Below are positions 35,501 to 43,122 of a stretch of DNA of 64,000 nt, in pieces (position 1 is the first letter of the stretch; every line of letters begins with the position of its first letter). The notes beneath the pieces were generated by a model, which saw only the letters and a program-made list of their open reading frames with translations, made no database searches and was not told the DNA's origin. Source of the stretch: Vibrio sp. 10N (GTDB lineage: Bacteria > Pseudomonadota > Gammaproteobacteria > Enterobacterales > Vibrionaceae); the NCBI RefSeq assembly GCF_036245475.1, contig NZ_BTPM01000002.1:496001-560000 (forward strand), written 5' to 3'. The position numbers and the translations under genes are program-made.

Positions 35501-36588
35501 AACTGTTCCGCCTAGCGACTGCAGCTGAAATTAAGAACCGTGTCGATTTCCGTAATGTTGGCGCAGACCAAACTCAAGGTCTGATTGTCATGACGATTGA
35601 CGATGGCACCAGTGCTGGTGGTGATGTCGATAGCAAGTATGATGCGATTGTTGTTGTGATTAACTCAACGGCTACAACTCAAGACTTCACTATCGAAGAT
35701 ACTGCCGGGTTTGTTCTGCACGATGTTCAGAAAGCTTCGGCTGATGATATCGTGAAGACGGCAGAGTTTGCGGATAGCACGTTCACTGTTCCGGCACTAA
35801 CAACAGCAGTATTTGTGCTGCCACAAAACGGCGCGCAAGGTGCTGGTCTACCGGTAGACATGTCGAACAAAGATGTATCAAACCTACCTCCTTACGGCGA
35901 AACTGATGTGTATGTTCGTGGTAGTCTAACGGGTGATAGCTGGCCAGCAATTGATGCGTTCAAGATGAGCTTCGTTGGTAACGGCATCTATACGCTAACA
36001 GTTGGGTTGGAAGCGGGCAATCATGAGTTCAAGTTTGCAGATGCTAACTGGTCTACAGCGAACATCGGATGTGATTGGGCTGACCAAGCAAGCGATTCAA
36101 TCGACCTTGGTACAGCAGGAAACTGTAAGCTAACTGTTGAAACAGCAGGCAAGTACACGTTCACTGTTGATGCGTCTTACATGCAAAACGATACAGCAGA
36201 CAAACCAGTTGTTTCAGTGGTTGCAGCACCAGATGCGCCAACTTGGGGTGATACTGCACTCTACCTACGTGGTGACGTCACCGACTCCGGTTGGGCGGCG
36301 ATTGATTCGGCGAAGTTTACTTACGTAGCTAATGATGTTTACGCGCTTGAAGTATCTTTAACTGCAGGTAATTTCGAAATGAAAGTAGCGGACTCTAACT
36401 GGTCAGATGCAACTATCTTTGCGCCAGACGCAGAAGGGTTATCAGTTGAGTTTGGCAGCCCTCTAACACTAAGCGTGGGCTCTGGCACTAAGAATTTGGG
36501 CGTTGCTATCCCAAGTGCGGGTGACTACCGTTTTGAGGTTAACTTTGCAGACAAGAGTGCGCCAGTGCTTACTGTTACGCAGTTATAA
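32575..36588 (+). CDS. pulA: Lipoprotein pullulanase, GH13
   Basis: A 1337-residue type I pullulanase hydrolysing alpha-1,6 links in pullulan and branched starch. It is a predicted lipoprotein (lipobox VLAGC, Cys27), so likely anchored in the outer membrane. The N-terminus holds CBM41/PUD-like and CBM48 domains. The GH13 core has region I DVVYNHT (Asp608), nucleophile GFRFDLMG (Asp682), acid/base EGWDFGE (Glu711) and KHDNQTLWD (Asp849). Two ~100-residue C-terminal modules (VYVRGSLTGDSW..., LYLRGDVTDSGW...) look like extra starch-binding repeats. The start is GTG 32575 with AAGG upstream; the next ATG (32596) lacks a ribosome site. Confidence 0.92.
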   Translation: MDNKKLNMTVVAKTLIPLLSAAVLAGCNSSSSDSGTDAGGNTGNIEGLYSPAENEVVIYYKRDVAAQSGDSYDGWGLHLWNGEGCESTDLAAMNIANGGTAWDAPFAHAGVSDTYGAYYVLKVNPDASDPHECMNFILHKGDEKAFGGNNQKVELRNLQNSESKGIFGFHGSSKLYYAPIEERPVVIDGRSAHWIDADTIAWEAAASASKVALYHSKTGGIELDEDKNISGGEKLELSIGGDLSDEQKERFKYLASLKTVTNNFTDEEIHNLLKGQVVLVAYNSNDDIMAATEIQSAGALDAIYASEEAGNAMSETLGAVVEGSSATFKLWAPTAQKVALEIYDEDKKLEQTIDMDENTDNGVWSSDPVSGAVGKFYRYHVTVYHPTTGKVEERLVTDPYSLSVSANSRYSHVVDLSDPALAPTNWGGEFESPTSKDIDHVLYESHIRDFSFSDTTGTTASNGKYLAFTEAERESVKHLQALKDAGMTTLHVLPAFDIATVDEVNRVDITDTVGDLCDAKSDAAICATGNMGDTIESVLEGYDSSTGDAQALMNDLRMLDSFNWGYDPFHYTVPEGSYASDADGSARIKEFREMVQATHDMGLKFVMDVVYNHTNASGVNDKSVLDKIVPGYYHRLNINTGDVEMSTCCDNTATENLMMGKLMVDSLKVWANDYNVDGFRFDLMGHQPKALMVEALAEVKKIDPDTIFYGEGWDFGEVANHARFEQATQIAMAGTGIGTFSDRLRDAVRGGSPFDGGEDQDGRRSLKYNQGFGNAAYMNDEVEDSAATTKAMLHNQDLVRLGMAGNLATYVLLDSEGNTTLGKNVDYNGAPAGYTKQPSENISYVSKHDNQTLWDNNAYKIASGTSSAERARMQTVSLSTVMMGQGIPFIHMGSELLRSKSMQRDSYDSGDWYNRVRFDGSDNNWNVGLPREDKDGANWKLIKEIIADSTAKPDADDIELSKQQFMELLTIRNDSELFRLATAAEIKNRVDFRNVGADQTQGLIVMTIDDGTSAGGDVDSKYDAIVVVINSTATTQDFTIEDTAGFVLHDVQKASADDIVKTAEFADSTFTVPALTTAVFVLPQNGAQGAGLPVDMSNKDVSNLPPYGETDVYVRGSLTGDSWPAIDAFKMSFVGNGIYTLTVGLEAGNHEFKFADANWSTANIGCDWADQASDSIDLGTAGNCKLTVETAGKYTFTVDASYMQNDTADKPVVSVVAAPDAPTWGDTALYLRGDVTDSGWAAIDSAKFTYVANDVYALEVSLTAGNFEMKVADSNWSDATIFAPDAEGLSVEFGSPLTLSVGSGTKNLGVAIPSAGDYRFEVNFADKSAPVLTVTQL

Positions 36589-36608
36589 TTTGAAGTAATT
36601 TCTAACTT

Positions 36609-36637
36609 AAAAGGCAGCGATATTCGCTGCCTTTTCT
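36609..36637 (+). terminator. Terminator of pulA
   Basis: A twelve-pair stem (AAAAGGCAGCGA / TCGCTGCCTTTT) around TAT. It can also serve the convergent ybjQ gene. Confidence 0.85.
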
Positions 36638-36668
36638 TCGTATTGGAGGTAGAGAATAACAGAAGCGG

Positions 36669-36989
36669 TTAGTCGACAACGACTGCGGTACCACTCGCCG
36701 ATACCATCAACATTCCATTACCTGTACCTAACACTTCGTAGTCCAAATCCACGCCAACGACTGCATTAGCACCAATATCACTCGCTTTTTGTTCAAGCTC
36801 TTTCAAGGCAATTTCACGTGCTCGTTGAAGTTCGCGTTCGTAGGTACCAGAGCGGCCACCCACAATATCACGCAGTCCCGCAAACATGTCTTTAAACACA
36901 TTGGCTCCGAGAATGGCTTCACCAGCGATGACGCCTTTGTAGCTGACAATTCTTTTGCCTTCAACAGTCTGAGTCGTTGTTACTATCAT
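36669..36989 (-). CDS. ybjQ: YbjQ-family (UPF0145) protein
   Basis: A 106-residue protein with the full family pattern (MIVTTTQTVEGKRIVSYKGVIAGEAILGANVFKDMFAGLRDIVGGRSGTYE, then ALKELEQKASDIGANAVVGVDLDYE). Family length is normal (about 105). YbjQ proteins form homo-oligomers whose biological role is unclear. The gene is monocistronic and convergent with pulA. AGGAGCATT-type sequence precedes the ATG. No unusual residues. Confidence 0.9.
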   Translation of the reverse strand: MIVTTTQTVEGKRIVSYKGVIAGEAILGANVFKDMFAGLRDIVGGRSGTYERELQRAREIALKELEQKASDIGANAVVGVDLDYEVLGTGNGMLMVSASGTAVVVD

Positions 36990-37100
36990 TGAATGCTCCT
37001 ATATGCATTGATAGGGTGGTATTCAATACACCATAACAGCTATTTGTGTTTTGGGAAAACTAGTGTGTATGCGCCTTTATAAAACAATAAGTTACCGAAC

Positions 37101-37919
37101 CTATCTTTCTAACTGAGCTTTGATTTTCTCTCTAAGCATTTTATGTGATTCATCATTTAGGAAGCTACGGTGGTAAACCATGTTAAAAGGTATCTTTTGA
37201 ATTGGAAATGGTGCTTCAAACACCTGCAACCCCATTTTTTCTGCCACCCCTCTCATTCTTTCTGGTATTAAAGAAAGGCAATCACTGTTCATGGTGTACA
37301 CCATTTGGGAAGCGATAGAGTTGCTGCGATAAACGACGTCTCTGGGTTTAGGATCTACTGTAATCAGGTTTATCAAATCAGAATTGTTTCTTTTGGTCTG
37401 TAATGCGATGTGTTGTTCTTCGTAATAGTCCTTGTGAGAAATACCCCCATTAACCCGAGGATGTGTCCCAGAAGCAATGACGAGAATAGGCTCTTCTGAT
37501 ATGACTTCGTAGACCATGGATGCGTCTTGGGCCGTGATGAAGTCAACGGCGATGTCTGCTCTTCGAGTTCGCAAATCTTCGATAATCTGCTCCTCGCTTT
37601 TTGGCGAATCGACTAAAAGCGCATCGATATCTAGGTCATAGACTAGAGTCTCGTTGACGTACACTTTGAACTGTTCTTTTTCTAATGCCTCTTTAACCAA
37701 GCGTGCTGCAGGCTCTAGTTTGGACATCATGTGTTCAGCGTAACTTGTCGCTTCAATTCCTCGGCCTTTCTTCACAAACAATTGCTTATCCAGTTGAGTC
37801 TCTAACTTTTTAATCTTCTGAGATACCGCCGCTTGGCTGATATCGAGGTCTTCTGATGCTTTAGTAAAGCTCATGTATTCGTAGACTTTCATAAAAGCCT
37901 GAAGCAAGTTGTAGTCCAT
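37101..37919 (-). CDS. LysR-type transcriptional regulator
   Basis: A 272-residue LysR-family regulator: N-terminal winged helix (MDYNLLQAFMKVYEYMSFTKASEDLDISQAAVSQKIKKLETQLDKQLFVKKGRG), then a shorter than usual effector domain from about residue 85. It is divergent from the DUF1254-like gene at 38114. A T-N11-A inverted repeat (37930-37944) lies 10 bases before its start. The arrangement predicts autoregulation and control of the divergent gene, as is standard in the family. The effector molecule is unknown. Confidence 0.88.
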   Translation of the reverse strand: MDYNLLQAFMKVYEYMSFTKASEDLDISQAAVSQKIKKLETQLDKQLFVKKGRGIEATSYAEHMMSKLEPAARLVKEALEKEQFKVYVNETLVYDLDIDALLVDSPKSEEQIIEDLRTRRADIAVDFITAQDASMVYEVISEEPILVIASGTHPRVNGGISHKDYYEEQHIALQTKRNNSDLINLITVDPKPRDVVYRSNSIASQMVYTMNSDCLSLIPERMRGVAEKMGLQVFEAPFPIQKIPFNMVYHRSFLNDESHKMLREKIKAQLER

Positions 37920-37929
37920 CTTTTAATCC

Positions 37930-37944
37930 ATAAGTTGTGCTTAT
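37930..37944. promoter_or_regulatory. LysR-type operator (T-N11-A)
   Basis: ATAAGTTGTGCTTAT, a perfect five-base inverted repeat with the T-N11-A spacing of LysR boxes, lies between the divergent LysR and DUF1254 genes. Confidence 0.55.
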
Positions 37945-38113
37945 AACTAGTATAGGGATCGCGTTATCGTTTAGCAAAATGAAAGTATATAGAATTCCCG
38001 CATCAACTAATTGAGCTGAACATTAAATACCGGCTTTCATTTCAAGGTGTTTACTATCTCAGATCGTTTGGCATATACAGAACGTTTAAATATACGAGTG
38101 GAAGGTTATTTAC

Positions 38114-39109
38114 ATGAAAAGAACGCTATTAGCAATTGCGATATCTACATTCTCATTAACTTCAATGGCAAATGATATTTCAGTTACTGAAGAGGATTAT
38201 GTTGTTGCAGAGTCTGACTGGTATTTCAATGGGGTTCAAAGCAAAGTAGGTGTTAATACTTGGATGCATGACGACCCGGTTTCATTTGATAATCAACAAG
38301 TCATTCGTTCGAATCGTGATGTGGTGTATTCCATTGCTATTGTAGATGTGTCTGAAGGCGCTACATTTACTGTTCCAGCTAGTGATGAGTTTCAAATAAT
38401 CCACATCATCGATGAACATCACTTATTTCACCAAGTAGTGAAGAATGGCGAGTCATTGTATGTAGATTCTGATGATATTAACGGTGACTTTGTTTATCTA
38501 TTAGCTCGCACTCGTGATAACGGTGATTATGAAGATACTAAGAAACGTCAAGCTCAGCTTAAGTTTGAAGCTAATTCTGCAAAACCTTACCCAAGCAAAG
38601 GCTTCAATGCTGATGAAGTCATTAAGTTGCGTGACGAGTTAGTTCGTCGTGTCAATTCGGGTGAGCAGCCTATTGCCGGACATGATGCCTTTGGTAAGAC
38701 AATGGCAGATGTTAATCCACATAACTACTTATACGCAGCCGCTTACGGTTGGGGTGGATTGCCAATGACGACTGCACAATATGTACCCGTTCAGGTGACG
38801 TCGGCGGAATGTCAAACCTGGACAATCAAAAAACCTTCATTGGATTGGAATAACAATGGCTATATGTCAGCGACATTTTATGGCGCAGACGGCTGGATCC
38901 ATGATGAAGATTTTTACATTTCCCATGAAAGTATGATTGATGAAGGTGACACGTTTAGCTTTACCACAAACTGTGATTCTTCAGCGAGCAATGCAACTGT
39001 TGAAGCTGGTGGAAACTTATTGATCCGTATGTATTTGCCTATTGATGCTTGGGAAGTTAAAGCTCAAGCTGATGAAATGTATTCTCTCAAAGGCATCACG
39101 AAAAACTAA
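38114..39109 (+). CDS. Exported DUF1254/DUF1214-family protein
   Basis: A 331-residue protein with a clear signal peptide (MKRTLLAIAISTFSLTSMA). The N-terminal DUF1254 block is FNGVQSKVGVNTWMHDDPVSFDNQQVIRSNRDVVYSIAIVDVSEGATFTVP. The C-terminal DUF1214 block is WTIKKPSLDWNNNGYMSATFYGADGWIHDEDFYISHESMIDEGDTFSFTTNC. Family members are periplasmic or outer-membrane-associated with no established activity. The gene is divergent from a LysR regulator and probably controlled by it through the operator at 37930-37944. It is monocistronic, with GGAAGG before the ATG. Confidence 0.83.
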   Translation: MKRTLLAIAISTFSLTSMANDISVTEEDYVVAESDWYFNGVQSKVGVNTWMHDDPVSFDNQQVIRSNRDVVYSIAIVDVSEGATFTVPASDEFQIIHIIDEHHLFHQVVKNGESLYVDSDDINGDFVYLLARTRDNGDYEDTKKRQAQLKFEANSAKPYPSKGFNADEVIKLRDELVRRVNSGEQPIAGHDAFGKTMADVNPHNYLYAAAYGWGGLPMTTAQYVPVQVTSAECQTWTIKKPSLDWNNNGYMSATFYGADGWIHDEDFYISHESMIDEGDTFSFTTNCDSSASNATVEAGGNLLIRMYLPIDAWEVKAQADEMYSLKGITKN

Positions 39110-39521
39110 TCTAAATCTATTGATTTAATTGGCATTCGTTTGTAACTAAATGAATGCCAACAAATCACAGTGTTTGAGTTTAATTAAAAGGCAACACTAT
39201 CGTCAGTGTGGTTAGGATGAATATTAAATTTTTACTACAGGGAAGGATTGTTTCTTTGCTTCTGTTTCGACAAATCTAGTCATGGATAATACATTAAAAT
39301 ATACATGTCTGGTTGGAAGTGGTATTCCCATTTGAAAGTTAACAGAGGTTATACTGTGTTCCATAAAGGATAGTGGAGATAAAATGATAACAAAAAAGTA
39401 GTGGAGGATTAGTACCTAAATATCCTATGAAACTACTGCGGCTAACCCGACGTTAACCGGGTTAATAATTAAAATAGCTTTACTATTGATATTTGATACA
39501 TAATTAATTTGAGACTTGAAA
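39110..39521. other. A+T-rich intergenic region with one inverted repeat
   Basis: 412 bases without a convincing frame. The only structure is TAACCCG / CGGGTTA at 39443-39464, about 60 bases before the next start, which could be a terminator or the 5' leader of the adhesin mRNA. Confidence 0.5.
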
Positions 39522-41042
39522 ATGAAAAAAACTATCCTTGCTACAATTATTTCTTCGGTTTCGTTTGGAGCGATGGCAGATATAGTTACAGATACTAGAC
39601 ATAATACACAAAAAGTTGCTCTAGCAGCTCAAGCTGAAAATGAAAACGTGAGTGAGTATATTTTGGCTGGTATTCTTCGCGACTCTTCTGCTCAGCAAGC
39701 TGCGGCAGCTGCTATTACTCAAGATATTAAAGATGGCAAGTTCACCCACGCTCAGCTGCAAGCTGCTCGCGAGGTTTCACTTAACGCGAACAAGGATGGT
39801 TCAAACTCAATGCTAGCATCAGTGGCTATTGATGCAGCGAAGTATAATGGCAACGAACAACTAGCGAATAAAATTTATACTGAAACTCGTAGTTCTGGTG
39901 AAGGATATAACTATAAAGATACAGTCCAAGGAAATGCGGACATCGCTGAACGTGAGGCTGTTTGGAAAGGTCAAGAGGTAACGCCCCCTCGTGTTGACGG
40001 TACACCGGATAAACCGGATACCCCAAATAAACCTGGTGAGGAAGGTGCACCTATTGAGCCGCCTCATTCAGATCGTCTACCGGGTGGCAAGCCAGATGAC
40101 AATCACAAGCCAATCATTGATGGTGATGATGGCTCTCAAGTAGCACCACCACGTGGAGACGGTACACCAGATAAACCGGATACTCCAAATAAACCTGGTG
40201 AGGAAGGTGCACCTATTGAGCCGCCTCATTCAGATCGTCTACCGGGTGGCAAGCCAGATGACAATCACAAGCCAATCATTGATGGTGATGATGGCTCTCA
40301 AGTAGCGCCACCACGTGGGGACGGTACACCAGATAAACCGGATACTCCAAATAAACCTGGTGAGGAAGGTGCACCTATTGAGCCGCCTCATTCAGATCGT
40401 CTACCGGGTGGCAAGCCAGATGACAATCACAAGCCAATCATTGATGGTGATGATGGCTCTCAAGTAGCGCCACCACGTGGGGACGGCACACCAGATAAAC
40501 CGGATACCCCAAATAAACCTGGTGAGGAAGGTGCACCTATTGAGCCGCCTCATTCAGATCGTCTACCGGGTGGCAAGCCAGATGACAATCACAAGCCAAT
40601 CATTGATGGTGACAATGGCTCTCCTGTGCCTCCTTCTGTGGGTACACCGGATTTGCCAGTTCGAGATGCTATTAATGAACAGATTGAGTCTACACGAACA
40701 AGCTATCAAAATGATTTAGCTGTAACAAATGAACGTATTGACAACCTAGAGGCAGCGTTTGAACAACAAGCGCATCAACTCAACGAGCTTGATGAGCGTA
40801 TGGACGGTGTGACGGCATCTATGCACGCTATTACCAACGCGCGTCCTTTTGTTCAAGAAGGTGAATTCGCAATGGGTGCTGGTGTCGGGTTCGCGGGTAG
40901 CAAAGAAGCATTAGCGCTCGGTGGTGCCATGGGATTGACAGACAACCTTTCAGCCTCATTTACTGTCAACTATGAAACCTCTGGTACTTACTCGAGCTCT
41001 CAAGTCTCTGGTGGCGCAGGTCTTCAATATACGTTTAAGTAG
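39522..41042 (+). CDS. Short YadA-like trimeric autotransporter adhesin
   Basis: A 506-residue protein: signal peptide (MKKTILATIISSVSFGAMA), ~130-residue helical N-terminal domain, then four 54-residue proline-rich repeats (about residues 155-370). A coiled coil follows (NERIDNLEAAFEQQAHQLNELDERMDGV), then a YadA-type C-terminal anchor of four strands (GEFAMGAGVGFAGSKEALALGGAMGLTDNLSASFTVNYE...GGAGLQYTFK). Three anchors would form the outer-membrane pore and display the stalk. A globular head of the usual beta-roll type is missing. The start is ATG 39522; a TTG at 39516 is less likely. Repeat number is likely variable. Confidence 0.8.
   Translation: MKKTILATIISSVSFGAMADIVTDTRHNTQKVALAAQAENENVSEYILAGILRDSSAQQAAAAAITQDIKDGKFTHAQLQAAREVSLNANKDGSNSMLASVAIDAAKYNGNEQLANKIYTETRSSGEGYNYKDTVQGNADIAEREAVWKGQEVTPPRVDGTPDKPDTPNKPGEEGAPIEPPHSDRLPGGKPDDNHKPIIDGDDGSQVAPPRGDGTPDKPDTPNKPGEEGAPIEPPHSDRLPGGKPDDNHKPIIDGDDGSQVAPPRGDGTPDKPDTPNKPGEEGAPIEPPHSDRLPGGKPDDNHKPIIDGDDGSQVAPPRGDGTPDKPDTPNKPGEEGAPIEPPHSDRLPGGKPDDNHKPIIDGDNGSPVPPSVGTPDLPVRDAINEQIESTRTSYQNDLAVTNERIDNLEAAFEQQAHQLNELDERMDGVTASMHAITNARPFVQEGEFAMGAGVGFAGSKEALALGGAMGLTDNLSASFTVNYETSGTYSSSQVSGGAGLQYTFK
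39984..40631 (+). repeat. Four tandem 162-bp coding repeats in the adhesin
   Basis: Units start at 39984, 40146, 40308 and 40470, each 162 bases (54 codons, in frame). Units 2-4 differ by only a few bases; the first and last diverge slightly at their outer ends (PPRVDG at the start, DNGSPVP at the end). The peptide unit is rich in Pro, Asp, Gly and Lys. Copy number can change by slippage or recombination without breaking the frame. Confidence 0.97.
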
Positions 41043-41059
41043 TTAACTAGCTTCAATTA

Positions 41060-41083
41060 GCCCTTCAAAAGAAGGGCCAATTT
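41060..41083 (+). terminator. Terminator of the adhesin gene
   Basis: A seven-pair stem (GCCCTTC / GAAGGGC) around AAAA, followed by CAATTTC, so of moderate strength. Confidence 0.6.
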
Positions 41084-41120
41084 CTGGATAGCTGATTGAC
41101 TGACACTCTGGTAAATCCAA

Positions 41121-41414
41121 ATGATCAACAACCCTATGCTGAGAGACTTATCTAGGTTAGATAATGAGAGTCTTCGCTATTTTTGCCGTTCCTTAGACTC
41201 GGTCGTTCGTATACAGATGATCAGGAACCTTGATAGAGAACAAAGTCGAGTAAAAGCTGCCCAGTGTAGTACTACTCCAAAAAACTACTTCGAATATGAA
41301 TCATCCATAGCTCGAGTTCATTCCGAGCTTAAAACTGCTCAAAAGAGATCAAATAGGCGGAGTAAAATTATGTTTATTGGAATGGCAATATTGCTGATTA
41401 GGATGTTGAGGTGA
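41121..41414 (+). CDS. Small hypothetical protein with C-terminal membrane segment
   Basis: A 97-residue protein: a polar, Arg-rich helical N-terminal part (MLRDLSRLDNESLRYFCRSLDSVVRIQMIRNLDREQSRVK) and a short hydrophobic C-terminus (IMFIGMAILLIRMLR) that could be a tail anchor. No family is recognised and no strong ribosome site precedes the ATG, so the call is uncertain. It lies between the adhesin terminator and the terminator hairpin that the IS element later duplicated. Confidence 0.4.
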   Translation: MINNPMLRDLSRLDNESLRYFCRSLDSVVRIQMIRNLDREQSRVKAAQCSTTPKNYFEYESSIARVHSELKTAQKRSNRRSKIMFIGMAILLIRMLR

Positions 41415-41469
41415 TGGGGTACTGCGCGGTGACTTACTGATAACCTTTATATATCAATAAATAATGAGA

Positions 41470-41492
41470 AGAGCCCTCAGTTTGAGGGCTCT
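41470..41492. repeat. Left copy of a 23-bp target-site duplication (a terminator hairpin)
   Basis: A 23-base palindrome (GAGCCCTCA with TGAGGGCTC at its core) directly abuts the left inverted repeat of the IS element. The identical sequence occurs at 43086-43108. Confidence 0.9.
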
Positions 41493-41504
41493 CAGATTGC
41501 TGAC

Positions 41505-41535
41505 GAACCCCGCTTTTTCAAGCGGGGTTCTTTTT
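41505..41535 (+). terminator. Inward-facing terminator at the left end of the IS
   Basis: AACCCCGCTTTTTCAAGCGGGGTT followed by CTTTTTTC on the plus strand. It would stop transcription entering the IS from the left. Confidence 0.75.
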
Positions 41536-41572
41536 TCGGAGCGGCCGTAGGCCGCGATCGCGATATTTTTTG

Positions 41573-43009
41573 TTAGATAGCGTTCTGAAGTGAGTAAGGC
41601 TTAAATCGGCATACAGAGGCTAGTATTTGACTTATTTCTGCCTTATTTAGGCCCATTTTTCGCAGATAGCTCACCACCAACGCTATCTTCTTGATGTTTT
41701 GAGCGGCAGCGGCTAACCAACATTGCATTTGCACTTTTGCGAGACCGCGGTAGCGCGCGTAACGGTGGCCATGGTGTTGTTTTGCATCGGCGAAGCTTCG
41801 TTCTACTGTTTCACTTCGCCTCCGATACGTCTTCTTTCCGTAGCTAGAGAGTCGCATTTGATTGGCTCGCTCCACCGTCTCACTATAAAGGTGACGCGTT
41901 ATGACCTTCTGCATATTTTCACTCTTAGTACAGTCGTCCCGAACGGGGCAAAACGCACATTGTTTCGGGTCTGAAGCGTATGAGCGATAGCCTGCGCGTG
42001 TTGTGGTTTTATAGATAAGTTCTTGCCCTTCTGGACAGCGATAGGTATCGGTCTCTTTTTGGTATTTGAAGTCTTTCTTCTTAAATTTGTTCTTAGTTCT
42101 TGATGGGCGGCGATACCCGAACACACCTAATATACTGCGGCGCTCGAGTGATTCAGCAACAGGCGCAGTGAAGTAACCTGCATCGATACCAACTGCGATA
42201 GGATTGAGGTTGAACTGCTCTAGTGTGTGATCGAGACGACGGATATAGGGCTGTGAGTCATTCACATTCCCCGGTGTTGCGTATGTGTCTACGATGATAC
42301 CGTGCTTACCATCCACGGTTCGGTGGTCAAGATAGAAGAAGCCTTGAGGCTTATTGTCTCGTGTCATAAAGCCACTTTCAGGGTCGGTGGTGCTGACTTT
42401 AGTGTTTTTGACGTCTGTCTTTGGTGGCGTCTCTTTGAATGGATTTTTACCTTCAGATTCTCGGTCTGCAGCCACATCTTCATTCAGCATATCAAGATAA
42501 GCGCCTGCACTAACTGGACGCAGACGATTCATGTGCTTGTTCTTGTTAGCATTGGCTTTAAGGTGTGTACTGTCAGTGAAGAGCTCCTGTCCTGCGACTA
42601 AGCCTTTCTCCATCGCTTGAAGCACTATGTTGTTGAAGATGTGCTCAAAGACGTCAGTACCATTGAAGCGTCGAATTCGGTTCTGGCTTAACGTCGAAGC
42701 ATGGATAACTTTTTCGGTCAGTGACATTCGTAAGAACCAACGATAAGCGACGTTCACTTCAATTTCTTTGACCAGTTGGCGCTCACTTTTGATGCCGAAT
42801 AGGTAGCCAAGCAGAATGATTTTGAATAAACGCACAGGGTCTACGGGTGGGCGGCCATTATCTTTGCAGTATAGATGTGCCACTTCGTCTCTGATGAACT
42901 CGAAGTCGATGGCATTATCAATTTTACGAACGAGATGATTCTGTGGAACGAGCTGTTCCATGGTTACCATTTCGAGTTCGTATTGCTGAGGAGAAGGTTT
43001 TTGAAGCAT
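41573..43009 (-). CDS. IS1182-family transposase
   Basis: A 478-residue DDE transposase. The N-terminal DUF772-type region (MVTMEQLVPQNHLVRKIDNAIDFEFIRDEVAHLYCKDNGRPPVDPVRLFKIILLGYLFGIKSERQLVKEI) is followed by the DDE core: LFTDSTHLKANANKNK, AVGIDAGYFTAPV, then ETVERSFADAKQHHGHRYARYRG near the end. A zinc-ribbon-like CAFCPVRDDC segment lies before the final acidic motif. The frame is intact, so the element may be active. It starts 76 bases inside the right end of the IS. Confidence 0.95.
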   Translation of the reverse strand: MLQKPSPQQYELEMVTMEQLVPQNHLVRKIDNAIDFEFIRDEVAHLYCKDNGRPPVDPVRLFKIILLGYLFGIKSERQLVKEIEVNVAYRWFLRMSLTEKVIHASTLSQNRIRRFNGTDVFEHIFNNIVLQAMEKGLVAGQELFTDSTHLKANANKNKHMNRLRPVSAGAYLDMLNEDVAADRESEGKNPFKETPPKTDVKNTKVSTTDPESGFMTRDNKPQGFFYLDHRTVDGKHGIIVDTYATPGNVNDSQPYIRRLDHTLEQFNLNPIAVGIDAGYFTAPVAESLERRSILGVFGYRRPSRTKNKFKKKDFKYQKETDTYRCPEGQELIYKTTTRAGYRSYASDPKQCAFCPVRDDCTKSENMQKVITRHLYSETVERANQMRLSSYGKKTYRRRSETVERSFADAKQHHGHRYARYRGLAKVQMQCWLAAAAQNIKKIALVVSYLRKMGLNKAEISQILASVCRFKPYSLQNAI

Positions 43010-43045
43010 ATCGGAGTATCCATATTTCGATACTCCTATTAGATC

Positions 43046-43073
43046 AAAGGTCTAGCTTGAAAGCTAGACCTTT
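43046..43073 (-). terminator. Hairpin at the right end of the IS
   Basis: AAAGGTCTAGCTT pairs with AAGCTAGACCTTT around two bases, between the IS end and the transposase start. It could block read-through into the transposase gene; the T run is weak. Confidence 0.55.
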
Positions 43074-43085
43074 GTCAGCAGTCTG

Positions 43086-43108
43086 AGAGCCCTCAGTTTG
43101 AGGGCTCT
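43086..43108. terminator. Right copy of the duplicated terminator hairpin
   Basis: The same 23-base palindrome as at 41470, followed on the plus strand by TTTT and located 15 bases beyond the stop of the minus-strand phosphate-binding gene. It was probably a shared bidirectional terminator before the IS inserted. Confidence 0.8.
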
Positions 43109-43122
43109 TTTGGGTTTTAGCG

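Larger units (their letters stand above)
41493..43085 (-). mobile_element. Complete IS1182-family insertion sequence
   Basis: A 1593-bp element bounded by imperfect 12-15-base inverted repeats: CAGATTGCTGACGAA at the left end and, read inward, CAGACTGCTGACAAA at the right. It contains one minus-strand transposase gene. It is flanked by identical 23-bp copies of a terminator palindrome, so it inserted into a hairpin target and duplicated it. Hairpins near each end (41505-41533 and 43046-43073) probably stop outside transcription from entering. Confidence 0.93.

Noticed and set aside
39516..39521. TTG start two codons upstream of the adhesin ATG
   Set aside because: The ATG at 39522 gives a standard signal peptide and needs no rare start codon.
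39984..40631. Tandem repeats as a CRISPR array
   Set aside because: Units are 162 bp, contiguous, in frame and code for a repeat protein; there are no spacers.
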